Counted from the stretch's first letter, positions 27,387-36,149 are shown. The stretch: DNA of 64,000 nucleotides from Kordiimonas aquimaris (GCF_025574485.1 NZ_JAOBPO010000007.1:45357-109356); one strand, 5' to 3'. The notes: a model not told the origin generated them from the letters alone. Program-made: numbers and translations.

Positions 27387-29198
27387 TTGACGGCAACAGA
27401 AAACACTGATTTACTAAAGAGTCTGCTGAATGTATCACACTCGGCAAAAGGACAACGCTGGCAGCAACGACCATATGCGGAGCGACATGCTGCTTTAATT
27501 GCTGAAACACTCGGTGTATCGCTAACCGTTGGGCAATTACTGGCCGGACGTGGTGTCACAGTAGATGATGCGGAAAATTTCTTCCGGCCTTCTCTGCGTG
27601 CATTAATGCCAGATCCAGCTTCAATCCTTGATATGACAAAAGGTGCTCGGCGTATTATTCAGGCGCTTGAGCGCCGTGAGAAAATTGCTGTATTTGGTGA
27701 TTATGACGTAGACGGGGCCACCTCTAGTGCCTTGTTAAACAGGTATTTTCGTGCACTTGGTGTGCAAATTATTGTTTATATCCCCGATCGGATGGTGGAA
27801 GGCTACGGCCCTAATGCTTCGGCTATGCAGAGCCTTAGGGAGCAGGGTGTTGATTTGGTTATCACCGTTGATTGTGGAACTTTGTCGTTTGAACCATTAG
27901 CAGCTGCCAAACAAATGGGTTTAGATGTCATTGTTGTCGACCATCATAAAGCTGAGCCTGCTTTACCTGATGTTGCTGCATTGATAAACCCTAACCGCCT
28001 TGATGATACAAGCGAGCAAGGGCAGTTGGCCGCTGTCGGTGTGGCATTTATGCTTACAGTGGAAATTAACAGGCTTTTGCGCGAATCTGGTTGGTTTGAC
28101 AATGAGAAGCCTGAACCTGACTTAAGATTGCTGTTAGATATTGTCGCACTGGGTACCGTATGTGATGTGGTGCCTCTTACGGGGGTTAACAGGGCACTAG
28201 TCACCCAAGGTCTCAAAGTTATGGCACAGCGACGGAATGCTGGTATTACGGCCTTGGCGGACGTTGGGCGCGTGAATGAGGCACCAACGACATATCATGC
28301 AGGATTTGTGCTCGGGCCGCGTGTTAATGCCGGTGGCCGCGTCGGGGAAGCAAATCTTGGTAGCAAACTTCTTGCAACTGAAGACACGTTTGAGGCGCGC
28401 GCGATTGCTGAAAAGCTTGATCGTTATAACCAAGAGCGCCGTCTGATTGAAGCTGACGTGCTGGAGGCTGCCCTGATGCAAGTGGAGGCAGGGATTGGTA
28501 TATCAGGGAAACCAGATACCATTGTTATTGCTGCTGCTGACGGATGGCACGCAGGAGTGATCGGCATTGTGGCGAGCAGGCTTAAAGACAAATACGGATT
28601 GCCGTCACTTGTAATTGCGATTGAAAACGGCGAAGGCAAAGGTTCAGCAAGGTCAATCACCGGTGTGGATCTTGGTGCTGCTGTTATTGAAGCACAGCAC
28701 AAAGGCTTGTTGTTGAAAGGGGGCGGGCATGCCATGGCAGCGGGTCTTACCGTAGCGGCAGATAAGGTTGATGAACTGAGTGCTTTCCTGCGCGATCACA
28801 TGCGGTCTGCTGTTGCTAAAGCATCTGCCAACCAGGCATTGAAGATCGACAGTATTATTTCTTTGTCAGGTGCCACTGCGGCTTTGGTTGATGAAGTTGA
28901 GCAAGTAGGCCCATTTGGTGCCGGCAATGCAAGCCCACACTTTGCTATTCCTGAGGTAGATCTGATTAAAGCTGATCGTGTTGGCGAAAATCACCTGCGG
29001 TGTATTTTTAAATCCGGAGACGGAAAGTCAATAAAAGCTATGGCTTTCCGACAAGCTGATGAACCAATGGGTGCAATTTTGCAGACTGGTATCGGGCGGC
29101 GGTTTCATATTGCTGGAAAACTCAAAAAAGACACATGGGCCGGCGGCGATAAAGTGGAGATAACACTTGATGATGTTGCGCTTGTGGGGCCGGCGTGA
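27387..29198 (+). CDS. recJ: Single-stranded-DNA-specific exonuclease RecJ
   Basis: A 603-residue DHH-family 5'-3' exonuclease for recombination and mismatch repair. Motif I is FGDYDVDGATSSALL near residue 97, the DHH motif is in VIVVDHHKAEP near residue 183, and the DHHA1 signature GGGHAMAAGLTV lies near residue 447. The start is a TTG 11 bases after the glpX stop, with GAGG just upstream. Its end leaves only about 19 bases before the tRNA promoter. Confidence 0.94.
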   Translation: MTATENTDLLKSLLNVSHSAKGQRWQQRPYAERHAALIAETLGVSLTVGQLLAGRGVTVDDAENFFRPSLRALMPDPASILDMTKGARRIIQALERREKIAVFGDYDVDGATSSALLNRYFRALGVQIIVYIPDRMVEGYGPNASAMQSLREQGVDLVITVDCGTLSFEPLAAAKQMGLDVIVVDHHKAEPALPDVAALINPNRLDDTSEQGQLAAVGVAFMLTVEINRLLRESGWFDNEKPEPDLRLLLDIVALGTVCDVVPLTGVNRALVTQGLKVMAQRRNAGITALADVGRVNEAPTTYHAGFVLGPRVNAGGRVGEANLGSKLLATEDTFEARAIAEKLDRYNQERRLIEADVLEAALMQVEAGIGISGKPDTIVIAAADGWHAGVIGIVASRLKDKYGLPSLVIAIENGEGKGSARSITGVDLGAAVIEAQHKGLLLKGGGHAMAAGLTVAADKVDELSAFLRDHMRSAVAKASANQALKIDSIISLSGATAALVDEVEQVGPFGAGNASPHFAIPEVDLIKADRVGENHLRCIFKSGDGKSIKAMAFRQADEPMGAILQTGIGRRFHIAGKLKKDTWAGGDKVEITLDDVALVGPA

Positions 29199-29216
29199 GA
29201 AAAATATAAAAATAGG

Positions 29217-29245
29217 TTGACCCAGTGAAGGCTGATGGGTATCTA
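29217..29245 (+). promoter_or_regulatory. Sigma70 promoter of the tRNA-Glu array
   Basis: TTGACC (29217-29222) and TATCTA (29240-29245) are separated by exactly 17 bases. Transcription would begin about 15 bases before the first tRNA. Confidence 0.72.
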
Positions 29246-29267
29246 AGCCACCGGTCAACAGAGATAT

Positions 29268-29343
29268 GGTCCCTTCGTCTAGTGGCCTAGGACGCTGCCC
29301 TTTCACGGCGGAAACACGGGTTCGAGTCCCGTAGGGATCACCA
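29268..29343 (+). tRNA. tRNA-Glu (UUC), copy 1
   Basis: A 76-base cloverleaf with acceptor stem GGTCCCT/AGGGATC, anticodon loop CTTTCAC (anticodon TTC, Glu), T-loop GGTTCGAGTCC and encoded CCA. It is identical to the next two copies. Confidence 0.97.
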
Positions 29344-29370
29344 TCTCTCTGTACCATCTTCATATAAGAT

Positions 29371-29446
29371 GGTCCCTTCGTCTAGTGGCCTAGGACGCTG
29401 CCCTTTCACGGCGGAAACACGGGTTCGAGTCCCGTAGGGATCACCA
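29371..29446 (+). tRNA. tRNA-Glu (UUC), copy 2
   Basis: Identical to copy 1, including the encoded CCA (29444-29446). Preceded by a 27-base spacer that forms a hairpin with the tRNA's first bases. Confidence 0.97.
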
Positions 29447-29473
29447 TCTCTCTGTACCATCTTCATATAAGAT

Positions 29474-29549
29474 GGTCCCTTCGTCTAGTGGCCTAGGACG
29501 CTGCCCTTTCACGGCGGAAACACGGGTTCGAGTCCCGTAGGGATCACCA
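29474..29549 (+). tRNA. tRNA-Glu (UUC), copy 3
   Basis: Identical to copies 1 and 2. It is followed four bases later by a strong intrinsic terminator, so the array is one transcription unit. Confidence 0.97.
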
Positions 29550-29552
29550 TTA

Positions 29553-29577
29553 AAAAGCCCCGCTTTGCGGGGCTTTT
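29553..29577 (+). terminator. Terminator of the tRNA-Glu operon
   Basis: An 11-bp stem, AAAAGCCCCGC (29553-29563) with GCGGGGCTTTT (29567-29577), and a TTT loop, followed by a further T-rich stretch. Confidence 0.92.
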
Positions 29578-29616
29578 GTGTTTTTCAGGTATGTAAACCG
29601 TTGATTCTATAAGAGT

Positions 29617-31608
29617 TTAATTACTGTTTCTGGCTCTTTCTTCTTCTGCAGCTTCATATGCTGTCAGCATTTCACGCACTTGTGCTTGAAAGGTTTTATC
29701 ATCGCGAGAAAGCTTCAAAGCTTCTTTTGCCTGAGCTATGGCTTCTGCATAGCGCCCCTTTGCGCCTAGGGAACTCGCGTAATTTGCTGCAAATAAAGCT
29801 GAATTTGGTACGATTTCTCGAGCTGTTGCGTAAGCATCAATAGCGGCGACATAATTTTTTAAGCCAAGTTGAGCTCGACCAAGCATACCAAAATATTGTC
29901 CATCGCCTTCAGCTTGTGGCTTTAATTTTAATAAGTCCGGTAATGCGTTCTCATATTGATTCAAGGCAAGATACGCAGTTGCGCGATTCTTGAGAGCAGA
30001 TGCATAATTAGGATTGGCAGCAATAGCTTCTGATAGCGCGGCTATAGATTCGTTGTAATTACCGCGCCGAAGTTCTATCGCACCTATAATGTTTTGGGCG
30101 ATATTTTTCGTTTCAGGATTTGCCTTTAGGCGTTGTGCAGTAGAGAACGCGCCATCATGCTCACCAGAAAGCATCTGCATGTTCGCTAATGTGGTTAGTT
30201 CTTTTGCGGTTGCACTATCACCAGCCGTTGCTTGACGCATCAGGGCTAAGCCTTTTTCGTGTGCGCCAGTGTTATACTCCATCGATGCGAGAACAGCAGT
30301 GAGTGAGGAAACAAGGGTAGGGTCTGCGGGGTCCATACCGCTTGCCAAACTAATGGCTGCTTCATATTGTTCTCTTGCAGCCTCAATATTTCCGGCTGCT
30401 TGTTGCGCTTCTGCAGCACGGGCAAAAGCCTGGATCGTCGGGCCGGATGCTAATATGGGGGTGTCCTGGTTGCCTTGAAGTGGCTTGTTGCTTGCTTGTT
30501 CAAGGATAGGTTCTAATACTTTCAGGGCTTCTTGTGGGCGTTGTTCTTTGGTGTGCGTATCAGCAAGTATCAAGCGTGTTTCAGTATCACCAGGCGCAAT
30601 TGCAAGATATTGTTGAAGATAGTCTGAGGCCGTATCGTATTTATCTAATCCATATGCGATATGACCATAAAGGCGTTTTGCGGGTTGATACCGTGTTAGT
30701 AAATCGCGTGCTTGCAATAACACATCTTCGGCAGCCTGATTTTCACCTTTTTCCGCCAAAATGTACGCCACATAAAACTGGGCAAGCATATTGTTGGGCG
30801 ATACAGAAATTAATCCATCCAGAACAGTTTCAGCTTGTTCAATTTGTTGGACATCAAGATAGGCACCAATCAGCTCAAGTTGAGAAAGAAGGTCATCTGA
30901 GTTTTCAATTAGCGCTCTTTGCAAGTGGGGAATTGCGTCTGCGCTGTTTCCTTCCAGACGGTTGATTGCCCCTAAAATATAGTAGGGTTTGGCGTCACCG
31001 CCGGCACTGTTTTTTTCAATCGCGGCTTGAGCCAATTCTTTTGCGACGTCGAAATTGCCAACTGACATTTCAAGGAGGGCAAGTGCTGTATCGATTTTGT
31101 GATTACTAGGTTCTATTTCTCTTGCGAGACCAAAGTATTGCCGGGCTGTATCAGGGTTTCCAAGCGCATGAGCGATCTCACCTTCAAGCAAATTTAGTTC
31201 AACGCCGTTAGCGCGTGAAAATGGCACAAGTTGAAGTTCGGTTCTGGCGTCATCAAATCGTTGTTGCAACATCAATGCTTTAGCCAAAGGCAAGGCCATG
31301 CTTTGTCGTGTTGCACCAAGCGTGTTTGCTTGATCAAGAGCGAGTTCTGCAGCAGCGCCGTCAAGACGAGTGATGTGAATGTCAGCAAGGAGAATATAGT
31401 CCCTGGCGGTAGCAAGCCTTCTTTTGGCGCGCTCAGCTATAATCCGAATTACTTTGGCGTCATCGCCACTATCTACTAAAGCCTTCAGTTCACTCGATGT
31501 ATATGCAGCCACATCACCAAGTTCATTCTGAGTAGTCTGAGTGGAGTCATCATTACTACAAGCTGTTAATATCAAGCTAGCAACAAGAAAGATGCTTCTG
31601 TATTTCAT
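29617..31608 (-). CDS. TPR-repeat lipoprotein, PrsT-like (PEP-CTERM-associated)
   Basis: A 663-residue lipoprotein: the signal peptide ends in the lipobox LTAC (Cys near residue 17), so it should be anchored to a membrane facing the periplasm. The whole mature part is built of tetratricopeptide repeats with the usual A/L/Y/G/P spacing (for example IAALSEAIAANPNYASALKN). The Asp/Ser-rich linker after the Cys, length and arrangement resemble PrsT, the TPR lipoprotein of exosortase/PEP-CTERM systems. Two PEP-CTERM proteins lie next door, divergently transcribed, which supports this. A general envelope-assembly TPR protein is the alternative. Confidence 0.72.
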   Translation of the reverse strand: MKYRSIFLVASLILTACSNDDSTQTTQNELGDVAAYTSSELKALVDSGDDAKVIRIIAERAKRRLATARDYILLADIHITRLDGAAAELALDQANTLGATRQSMALPLAKALMLQQRFDDARTELQLVPFSRANGVELNLLEGEIAHALGNPDTARQYFGLAREIEPSNHKIDTALALLEMSVGNFDVAKELAQAAIEKNSAGGDAKPYYILGAINRLEGNSADAIPHLQRALIENSDDLLSQLELIGAYLDVQQIEQAETVLDGLISVSPNNMLAQFYVAYILAEKGENQAAEDVLLQARDLLTRYQPAKRLYGHIAYGLDKYDTASDYLQQYLAIAPGDTETRLILADTHTKEQRPQEALKVLEPILEQASNKPLQGNQDTPILASGPTIQAFARAAEAQQAAGNIEAAREQYEAAISLASGMDPADPTLVSSLTAVLASMEYNTGAHEKGLALMRQATAGDSATAKELTTLANMQMLSGEHDGAFSTAQRLKANPETKNIAQNIIGAIELRRGNYNESIAALSEAIAANPNYASALKNRATAYLALNQYENALPDLLKLKPQAEGDGQYFGMLGRAQLGLKNYVAAIDAYATAREIVPNSALFAANYASSLGAKGRYAEAIAQAKEALKLSRDDKTFQAQVREMLTAYEAAEEERARNSN

Positions 31609-31825
31609 AAGTATAGCTCACTAAATGTGCACATGTTTAGATACAGGTATTGATAGTCTGTATCGCCCCCAACTTAATATTCGCTACTTGATTTGAGCGA
31701 ATGCGTGTTCCTCTAACATTATTTTTAACAGAAATCTTTAAAAACCGAAATCAAGTACTGCTTGTTGTTTTCTACTAAGAGTGTGTTTAGCTTACGCTTT
31801 ATATTGAAGACCTAATACGGGGAAT

Positions 31826-32479
31826 ATGGTTTTTATGAAGAATTCATTTAGAAGTTCGCTCAGCACTGTTGTTACCGGCATAGCCTTACTTATGTTGACT
31901 GGGCCAGCAAATGCTCAGGATCCTTTAGGTTCTTTTCCTCAAATATTACCCAATGGCGATATTTTAGATCAAGGTGTCATTGTTGTCGATGCTGGTAGTT
32001 ACTCGCCTGTTGCGTTAGGTGAATCAATTACTTTGGATGCATGCGATTCATTTTTTCAAATAAGCTTACCTGGCACTTTCAGTGTTTGCGATTCGCCAAC
32101 ACTTGATAATATCTTCTTTGAATGGACTGTTTCATTTGATGACGGCCTTGGAGGGGTATCTCTTTATGATCCAGGCTTTGTGGCAGGGGCGGATAATGAA
32201 TTTGGTGGGCAATTTTTAACTTTGCCCACGGGCGGTGCTGGTGATTTGATTGCTGCCTTAGGTAGCTATACCGTTCGATTAGATGTTGGTCCTGGAGCTG
32301 GACCTGTTGATGCTGCTCCGGGTGTTGGTGTTCTAATTGCAGGTAGAGGGCCAGCGAGCTTTAGCTCGTTTGAGGTGGTTGCTGCTTCAAGTGTATCGGA
32401 ACCTGAATCTTTGGTGCTTTTATTGCCTGCATTATTTTATATAGGCCGACGACAGCGGAAGTTAACTAAATCAGTATAA
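31826..32479 (+). CDS. PEP-CTERM-like exported protein (paralogue 1)
   Basis: A 217-residue secreted protein. A signal peptide (about residues 1-31, ending GPANAQ) precedes a Gly/Ser/Asp-rich beta-type domain with two cysteines. The tail has the PEP-CTERM layout: SEPES near residue 191, a hydrophobic helix (LVLLLPALFYI) and a basic end (GRRQRK). The first Pro of the PEP motif is Ser. Such tails are cut by an exosortase during export. It is clearly paralogous to the gene at 32755: both share a DAGSY-P-LGE-LD-C pattern and a central F-W block. ATG 31826 or 31835 could be used; GGGGA at 31819 favours neither strongly. Confidence 0.75.
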   Translation: MVFMKNSFRSSLSTVVTGIALLMLTGPANAQDPLGSFPQILPNGDILDQGVIVVDAGSYSPVALGESITLDACDSFFQISLPGTFSVCDSPTLDNIFFEWTVSFDDGLGGVSLYDPGFVAGADNEFGGQFLTLPTGGAGDLIAALGSYTVRLDVGPGAGPVDAAPGVGVLIAGRGPASFSSFEVVAASSVSEPESLVLLLPALFYIGRRQRKLTKSV

Positions 32480-32754
32480 GCTAATAACGACCAAATCACT
32501 TACATATATTCGATAATCTTATCTTCAAGAATTTAATGTATCAGGCTCTTGAAAGTCAGCTATTTCGCATGAATAGAGTAATTACAATCATAAGGTTGTG
32601 TTATCGAAAGCTAATTGTCGCAGAATGTATCAGTCTTCAGCAATTTGTATCAAGACAGTTAAAATTCGTGCTTTTTTTGCGCCTTAGTGTAAGCCTTACT
32701 TCAGCAAATTAATTGTGATGAAGCTATAGTTAACACGAGCAGAGGGCAGGGACC

Positions 32755-33363
32755 ATGAGGCGTTCATTAAAACATATTGTAGATTCCTTTATAGTAGGAA
32801 CAGGATTGCTTTTTGGCATTACTGCTTCTGTGAACGCTCAAGCAATATTTACGGGCGCATTAAATGCTGATGCTGGCAGTTACCCTCCAATTGTTTTGGG
32901 TGAAGGCGTTAACCTTGATGGTTGTGGTTCTACATTTGATGTTGGCGGCAGTGCCATTGCTAACCTTTGTGATGCTCCGACAATTAGCGATGTGTCGTTT
33001 ACATGGTTTATCCAAAACGATGCAACTAGCGCCTTCACAGTTTTAACTGGTGCAGTTTTATCTCTTACATCCGGTGGTGTTGGTGATTTCTTTAATGCAG
33101 TTGGAACATATACCGTCAATCTTAATATTGGCGCTACAACGCCGTTTTTTGACTTGGGTGGTGGCTTTGGATTTAGAGATATCAGTCTAGCATCAGGTGA
33201 CACAGGGCGAATTTTTGGTTCTAGCTTTGACAATGATAGCACGGCATTCACAGTAACTACTGTGTCTGTTCCTGAGCCTGAATCATTGTTACTTTTGGTT
33301 CCAGCGTTACTGATGATTGGTCGACGTCAACGCCGGTTGATAAAATCAAATAAGAGCGCTTAA
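32755..33363 (+). CDS. PEP-CTERM exported protein (paralogue 2)
   Basis: A 202-residue secreted protein with a signal peptide (about 1-29, ending SVNAQA), a Gly-rich beta-type domain and a complete PEP-CTERM tail: VPEPES near residue 172, a Leu-rich helix and a basic GRRQRR end. It is a paralogue of the preceding gene. Its function is unknown; the tail predicts exosortase processing and release to the surface or an extracellular matrix. No exosortase gene is present in this window. An AGGGCAGGG site precedes the ATG. Confidence 0.8.
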   Translation: MRRSLKHIVDSFIVGTGLLFGITASVNAQAIFTGALNADAGSYPPIVLGEGVNLDGCGSTFDVGGSAIANLCDAPTISDVSFTWFIQNDATSAFTVLTGAVLSLTSGGVGDFFNAVGTYTVNLNIGATTPFFDLGGGFGFRDISLASGDTGRIFGSSFDNDSTAFTVTTVSVPEPESLLLLVPALLMIGRRQRRLIKSNKSA

Positions 33364-33393
33364 TAGCTCCATACCAAAATTCGGTATTTTCTT

Positions 33394-33425
33394 AAGGGTT
33401 AGATTGCAGATGCAGTTTAACCCTT
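33394..33425 (+). terminator. Possible terminator after PEP-CTERM gene 2
   Basis: AAGGGTTA (33394-33401) and TAACCCTT (33418-33425) form an 8-bp stem with a 16-base loop, followed by a mildly T-rich stretch. The large loop makes the call weak. Confidence 0.35.
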
Positions 33426-33573
33426 CTTTGCTTCGAAGATACTTCGTTGGGGTTAGGAGTTTTCAAGGTATCAAGTATTTTGCGTAGGTTTCATGCCATA
33501 ATCTCGACTAATTTCATTTGTTATTCATCTTCTGTCTGTTAAATGCTTACGAAGTATGCGGGGATGTGTGTTT

Positions 33574-34566
33574 ATGAGGCGTTATATTAAGCCATCATTG
33601 ATTGTGTTGATTGCAGGTGTGTTCTCAGGTGCGGGATACAGTGCTGACAACAATAATGAAGCGGTATCAAAGCCGCCGCTTCTTAAAGTCCTGTCTTATA
33701 ATGTTAATGGGTTACCGCCGCCGATTAAGAAGGGGAAAGCACCCCTTTATCAACGCATAGCTGAAGTTTTACGGGAACGCCGTATTGCAGGAACGCAGCC
33801 ACATGTGGTTTTACTGCAAGAAGCATTTGATAAGCGCACGGCTCAAATTGCTGAAACGACCGGTTATAAATATGTATTTAAGGGCCCGGGCCGCCGTGAC
33901 AGATCCAAGAAGGGAACTGTGCATTGGACGGAAGCAACGCGAAAAGGTTATACGCAATTCAAGAATCCACAGAAGTTTACGGGAAGTGGTTTATATATAT
34001 TATCTGATTTCCCACTGCATGATGCGCATTATAGAACATTCGATTCTGATATGTGCGCTGGTATTGATTGTTTGTCCAACAAAGCTATTCAATTCGTTCG
34101 ATTGGAAGTGCCGTTTTCAACTGAGCCAGTCGATATAATTAATTCTCATTTTAATTCTCGAGGCTCTGCCAAAGCACCAGGCCGCATTACGCTTCGTATG
34201 CATCAAAAACAGACAGATGTATTACATGATGTTTTGTCGCAGTTTCGCCGCGGAAACCCAATAGTTGTCGCGGGTGATTTTAATACCAAGCAGGATAAAC
34301 GGTACGCGTATTTCAGGTCGCAGATAGGCCTTGAGGATGCAGGCGAAATATGTTTGTCAATTAATTCCTCATGTCAGCTTGGTGAGGGTACTATCAAAGA
34401 AGAGATATTATACAAAACCAATGATAAACAATTTTATGAAGGCAGTGGCAACACACAGCTAAAACCTGTCTGGATCGGGCGTAATTTTAATGAGTTACTT
34501 GATGGAAAACCATTATCTGATCACCTTGGCTATGAAGTACATTATCGTTTAACTACAAACGACTAA
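33574..34566 (+). CDS. Secreted endonuclease/exonuclease/phosphatase-fold protein
   Basis: About 330 residues. A signal peptide (MRRYIKPSLIVLIAGVFSGA) directs export. The EEP-fold motifs are visible in order: LSYNVNGLPP, VVLLQEAF (metal Glu), GSGLYILSDFP, INSHFNSRG, VVAGDFNTKQD and LSDHLGYEVHY. This family includes extracellular nucleases and sphingomyelinases; the substrate cannot be read from the motifs. A pair of CxxxxC cysteines (near 163 and 168) suggests a disulfide. ATG 33574 is preferred as it gives the cleaner signal peptide. It lies two bases before the MipA-like gene, so the two are co-transcribed. Confidence 0.82.
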   Translation: MRRYIKPSLIVLIAGVFSGAGYSADNNNEAVSKPPLLKVLSYNVNGLPPPIKKGKAPLYQRIAEVLRERRIAGTQPHVVLLQEAFDKRTAQIAETTGYKYVFKGPGRRDRSKKGTVHWTEATRKGYTQFKNPQKFTGSGLYILSDFPLHDAHYRTFDSDMCAGIDCLSNKAIQFVRLEVPFSTEPVDIINSHFNSRGSAKAPGRITLRMHQKQTDVLHDVLSQFRRGNPIVVAGDFNTKQDKRYAYFRSQIGLEDAGEICLSINSSCQLGEGTIKEEILYKTNDKQFYEGSGNTQLKPVWIGRNFNELLDGKPLSDHLGYEVHYRLTTND

Positions 34567-34568
34567 GC

Positions 34569-35423
34569 ATGAGCATTATGATTGAACTCCGTAGTTTTTG
34601 CAAAATAATCGCAGCTTTCCTGGGGTTGGTAACTATTTCTCACGAAGCAGTATCTCAAGAGGTGGATCTGAGTTTTGGGGGTAAACCTGTTTATATTCAG
34701 GGCGAGGAAATTGAAGACGACCGTAAACGTGATAGCTGGGCAGGGCAGATAGGTTTTGGTCTTGCTGTAGGGCCAATATTTCTCGGCGCGGAAGAGCATC
34801 AGGCTTATTTAGCGCTGGATACGAAAGTTAGTTACAAAGACACAATTTTTCTTGAGAACAACCGCATTGGCGCTGTTCTTTACAATGCGAGGTTATTGAG
34901 GGCAGGTTTGATCGGGCGTTGGAATTTAGGTCGCAGAAATGATCAGGCACTATCGCTATTGTTGGCAATTGATGAGCGGGACGACGAGGCATTCGAGGTG
35001 GGAATGTTTGCTGCAACGTCTCTGTATAAATTATTTTTAACAGCTGAAATGTATGTTGGCCTTAGTGATGTACATCGCGGTGTGAGTGTTGAGTTAGAAG
35101 CGGGTTACACTTTTGAGCCAAATTCAAAACTCAGGCTAACACCTATCCTTGGTGGTATTTGGGGGTCTAGTGGATTTCTGGATGCATTTTATGGTATTCC
35201 TGAAGGGATAGAGGGTATTGACGCTTTTCGACCGAATGCAAGCTTGCATGAAATATACGGCGAGTTGGGCGCTGAGTATCGTTTATCGAAGAACTGGTTG
35301 CTGCGAGGCAGTTTTAGGTTTTCGGAGTTATTGAACAGCGCGGCACGTAGTCCGATTGTGCGAAGTGATTTTGGCTCTCGTGAGCAGTTACAGGGGTTCC
35401 TTGGTGTTGTTTGGTTATTCTAA
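34569..35423 (+). CDS. MipA/OmpV family outer-membrane protein
   Basis: A 284-residue protein with a signal peptide (about 1-30) and a beta-barrel-type body of alternating hydrophobic strands, ending in a C-terminal aromatic residue (VVWLF), the usual outer-membrane signature. The pattern matches MipA/OmpV, which scaffold peptidoglycan enzymes or respond to envelope stress. The next gene, a DdpX/VanX-type dipeptidase, starts inside its 3' end, so a shared cell-wall role is plausible. Confidence 0.8.
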   Translation: MSIMIELRSFCKIIAAFLGLVTISHEAVSQEVDLSFGGKPVYIQGEEIEDDRKRDSWAGQIGFGLAVGPIFLGAEEHQAYLALDTKVSYKDTIFLENNRIGAVLYNARLLRAGLIGRWNLGRRNDQALSLLLAIDERDDEAFEVGMFAATSLYKLFLTAEMYVGLSDVHRGVSVELEAGYTFEPNSKLRLTPILGGIWGSSGFLDAFYGIPEGIEGIDAFRPNASLHEIYGELGAEYRLSKNWLLRGSFRFSELLNSAARSPIVRSDFGSREQLQGFLGVVWLF

Positions 35424-36129
35424 ATCATGGTTTACGATATGTGCGAAGCTAACGTTAATAGTAACGGTTTTGGGAGTTTCACTTCTAGGATCACCTGTAC
35501 GGTCTCGAGATACGATGCATCATGATTTTGTAGATATTAAAACCATAGTGCCAAATGTTGTTGTCGAGCCTCGATATGCGGGGGCTGATAATTTTATGGG
35601 AATGCCCGTTAAGGGCTATAATGCACACAAGGTGATTGTATCCAGACCAGTCGCTATGGCTCTTCAACAGGTGCAAGCAGAGTTATCAGAACAAGGGTTA
35701 GCGCTTAAAATATATGATGGGTACCGCCCGCAACAAGCGGTTGATCATTTTATGCGTTGGATCAGTGATGCCGGTGATCAAAAGAATAAGGGCAAATTTT
35801 ACCCTAATGTGGCTAAGTCTGAACTGGTTCAGAGAGGGTATATCGCAGAAAAGTCAGGTCATAGCCGGGGCGGTTCGGTTGATGTTACTCTGGTTAGAGT
35901 TGATCATGGTACAGCGATTGAATTGGATATGGGCAGTCCTTGGGATTTGTTTGATACAGTCTCACATGCTGACGCGACAAACCTACCTATGAATGCACTT
36001 GTTAATCGCAACCTTCTCAAAGAGGTAATGGTCAGGAATGGGTTCAAGCCATACAGCGAAGAATGGTGGCATTTTACGCTGGATCCTGAACCTTACCCTG
36101 ACACATATTTTAATTTTGTCATTGAATGA
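35404..36129 (+). CDS. D-alanyl-D-alanine dipeptidase (M15D, DdpX/VanX type)
   Basis: About 241 residues. An N-terminal hydrophobic segment makes it periplasmic or anchored. The zinc-peptidase motifs are present: KIYDGYRPQQAVDHFM near residue 108, SGHSRGGSVDVTL (His and Asp ligands) near residue 160 and the catalytic EWWHF near residue 225. It cleaves D-Ala-D-Ala. Vancomycin-resistance VanX is cytoplasmic, so an exported form fits peptide scavenging or wall turnover better. GTG 35404 is chosen because GGGG lies 7 bases upstream. It overlaps the mipA-like stop. Confidence 0.85.
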   Translation: MLFGYSKSWFTICAKLTLIVTVLGVSLLGSPVRSRDTMHHDFVDIKTIVPNVVVEPRYAGADNFMGMPVKGYNAHKVIVSRPVAMALQQVQAELSEQGLALKIYDGYRPQQAVDHFMRWISDAGDQKNKGKFYPNVAKSELVQRGYIAEKSGHSRGGSVDVTLVRVDHGTAIELDMGSPWDLFDTVSHADATNLPMNALVNRNLLKEVMVRNGFKPYSEEWWHFTLDPEPYPDTYFNFVIE

Positions 36130-36149
36130 TGATGTTTATCCTAAGTTTA

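Larger units (their letters stand above)
29268..29549 (+). repeat. Three tandem tRNA-Glu units, 103-bp period
   Basis: Three identical 76-base tRNA genes start at 29268, 29371 and 29474, exactly 103 bases apart. The two 27-base spacers are also identical. Each spacer holds an 8-bp inverted repeat (for example 29353-29360 with 29366-29373), whose right arm includes the first three bases of the next tRNA. Perfect identity means recent duplication or ongoing homogenisation. Confidence 0.93.

Noticed and set aside
29028..29363. A 111-residue minus-strand reading frame over recJ and the first tRNA
   Set aside because: Its YGTRTRVSAVKGQRPRPLDE-type segment is simply the antisense of the tRNA-Glu gene, a known source of spurious annotations.
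29268..29549. CRISPR-like array
   Set aside because: The repeated unit is a whole tRNA gene with a 103-base period and identical spacers; CRISPR spacers differ.
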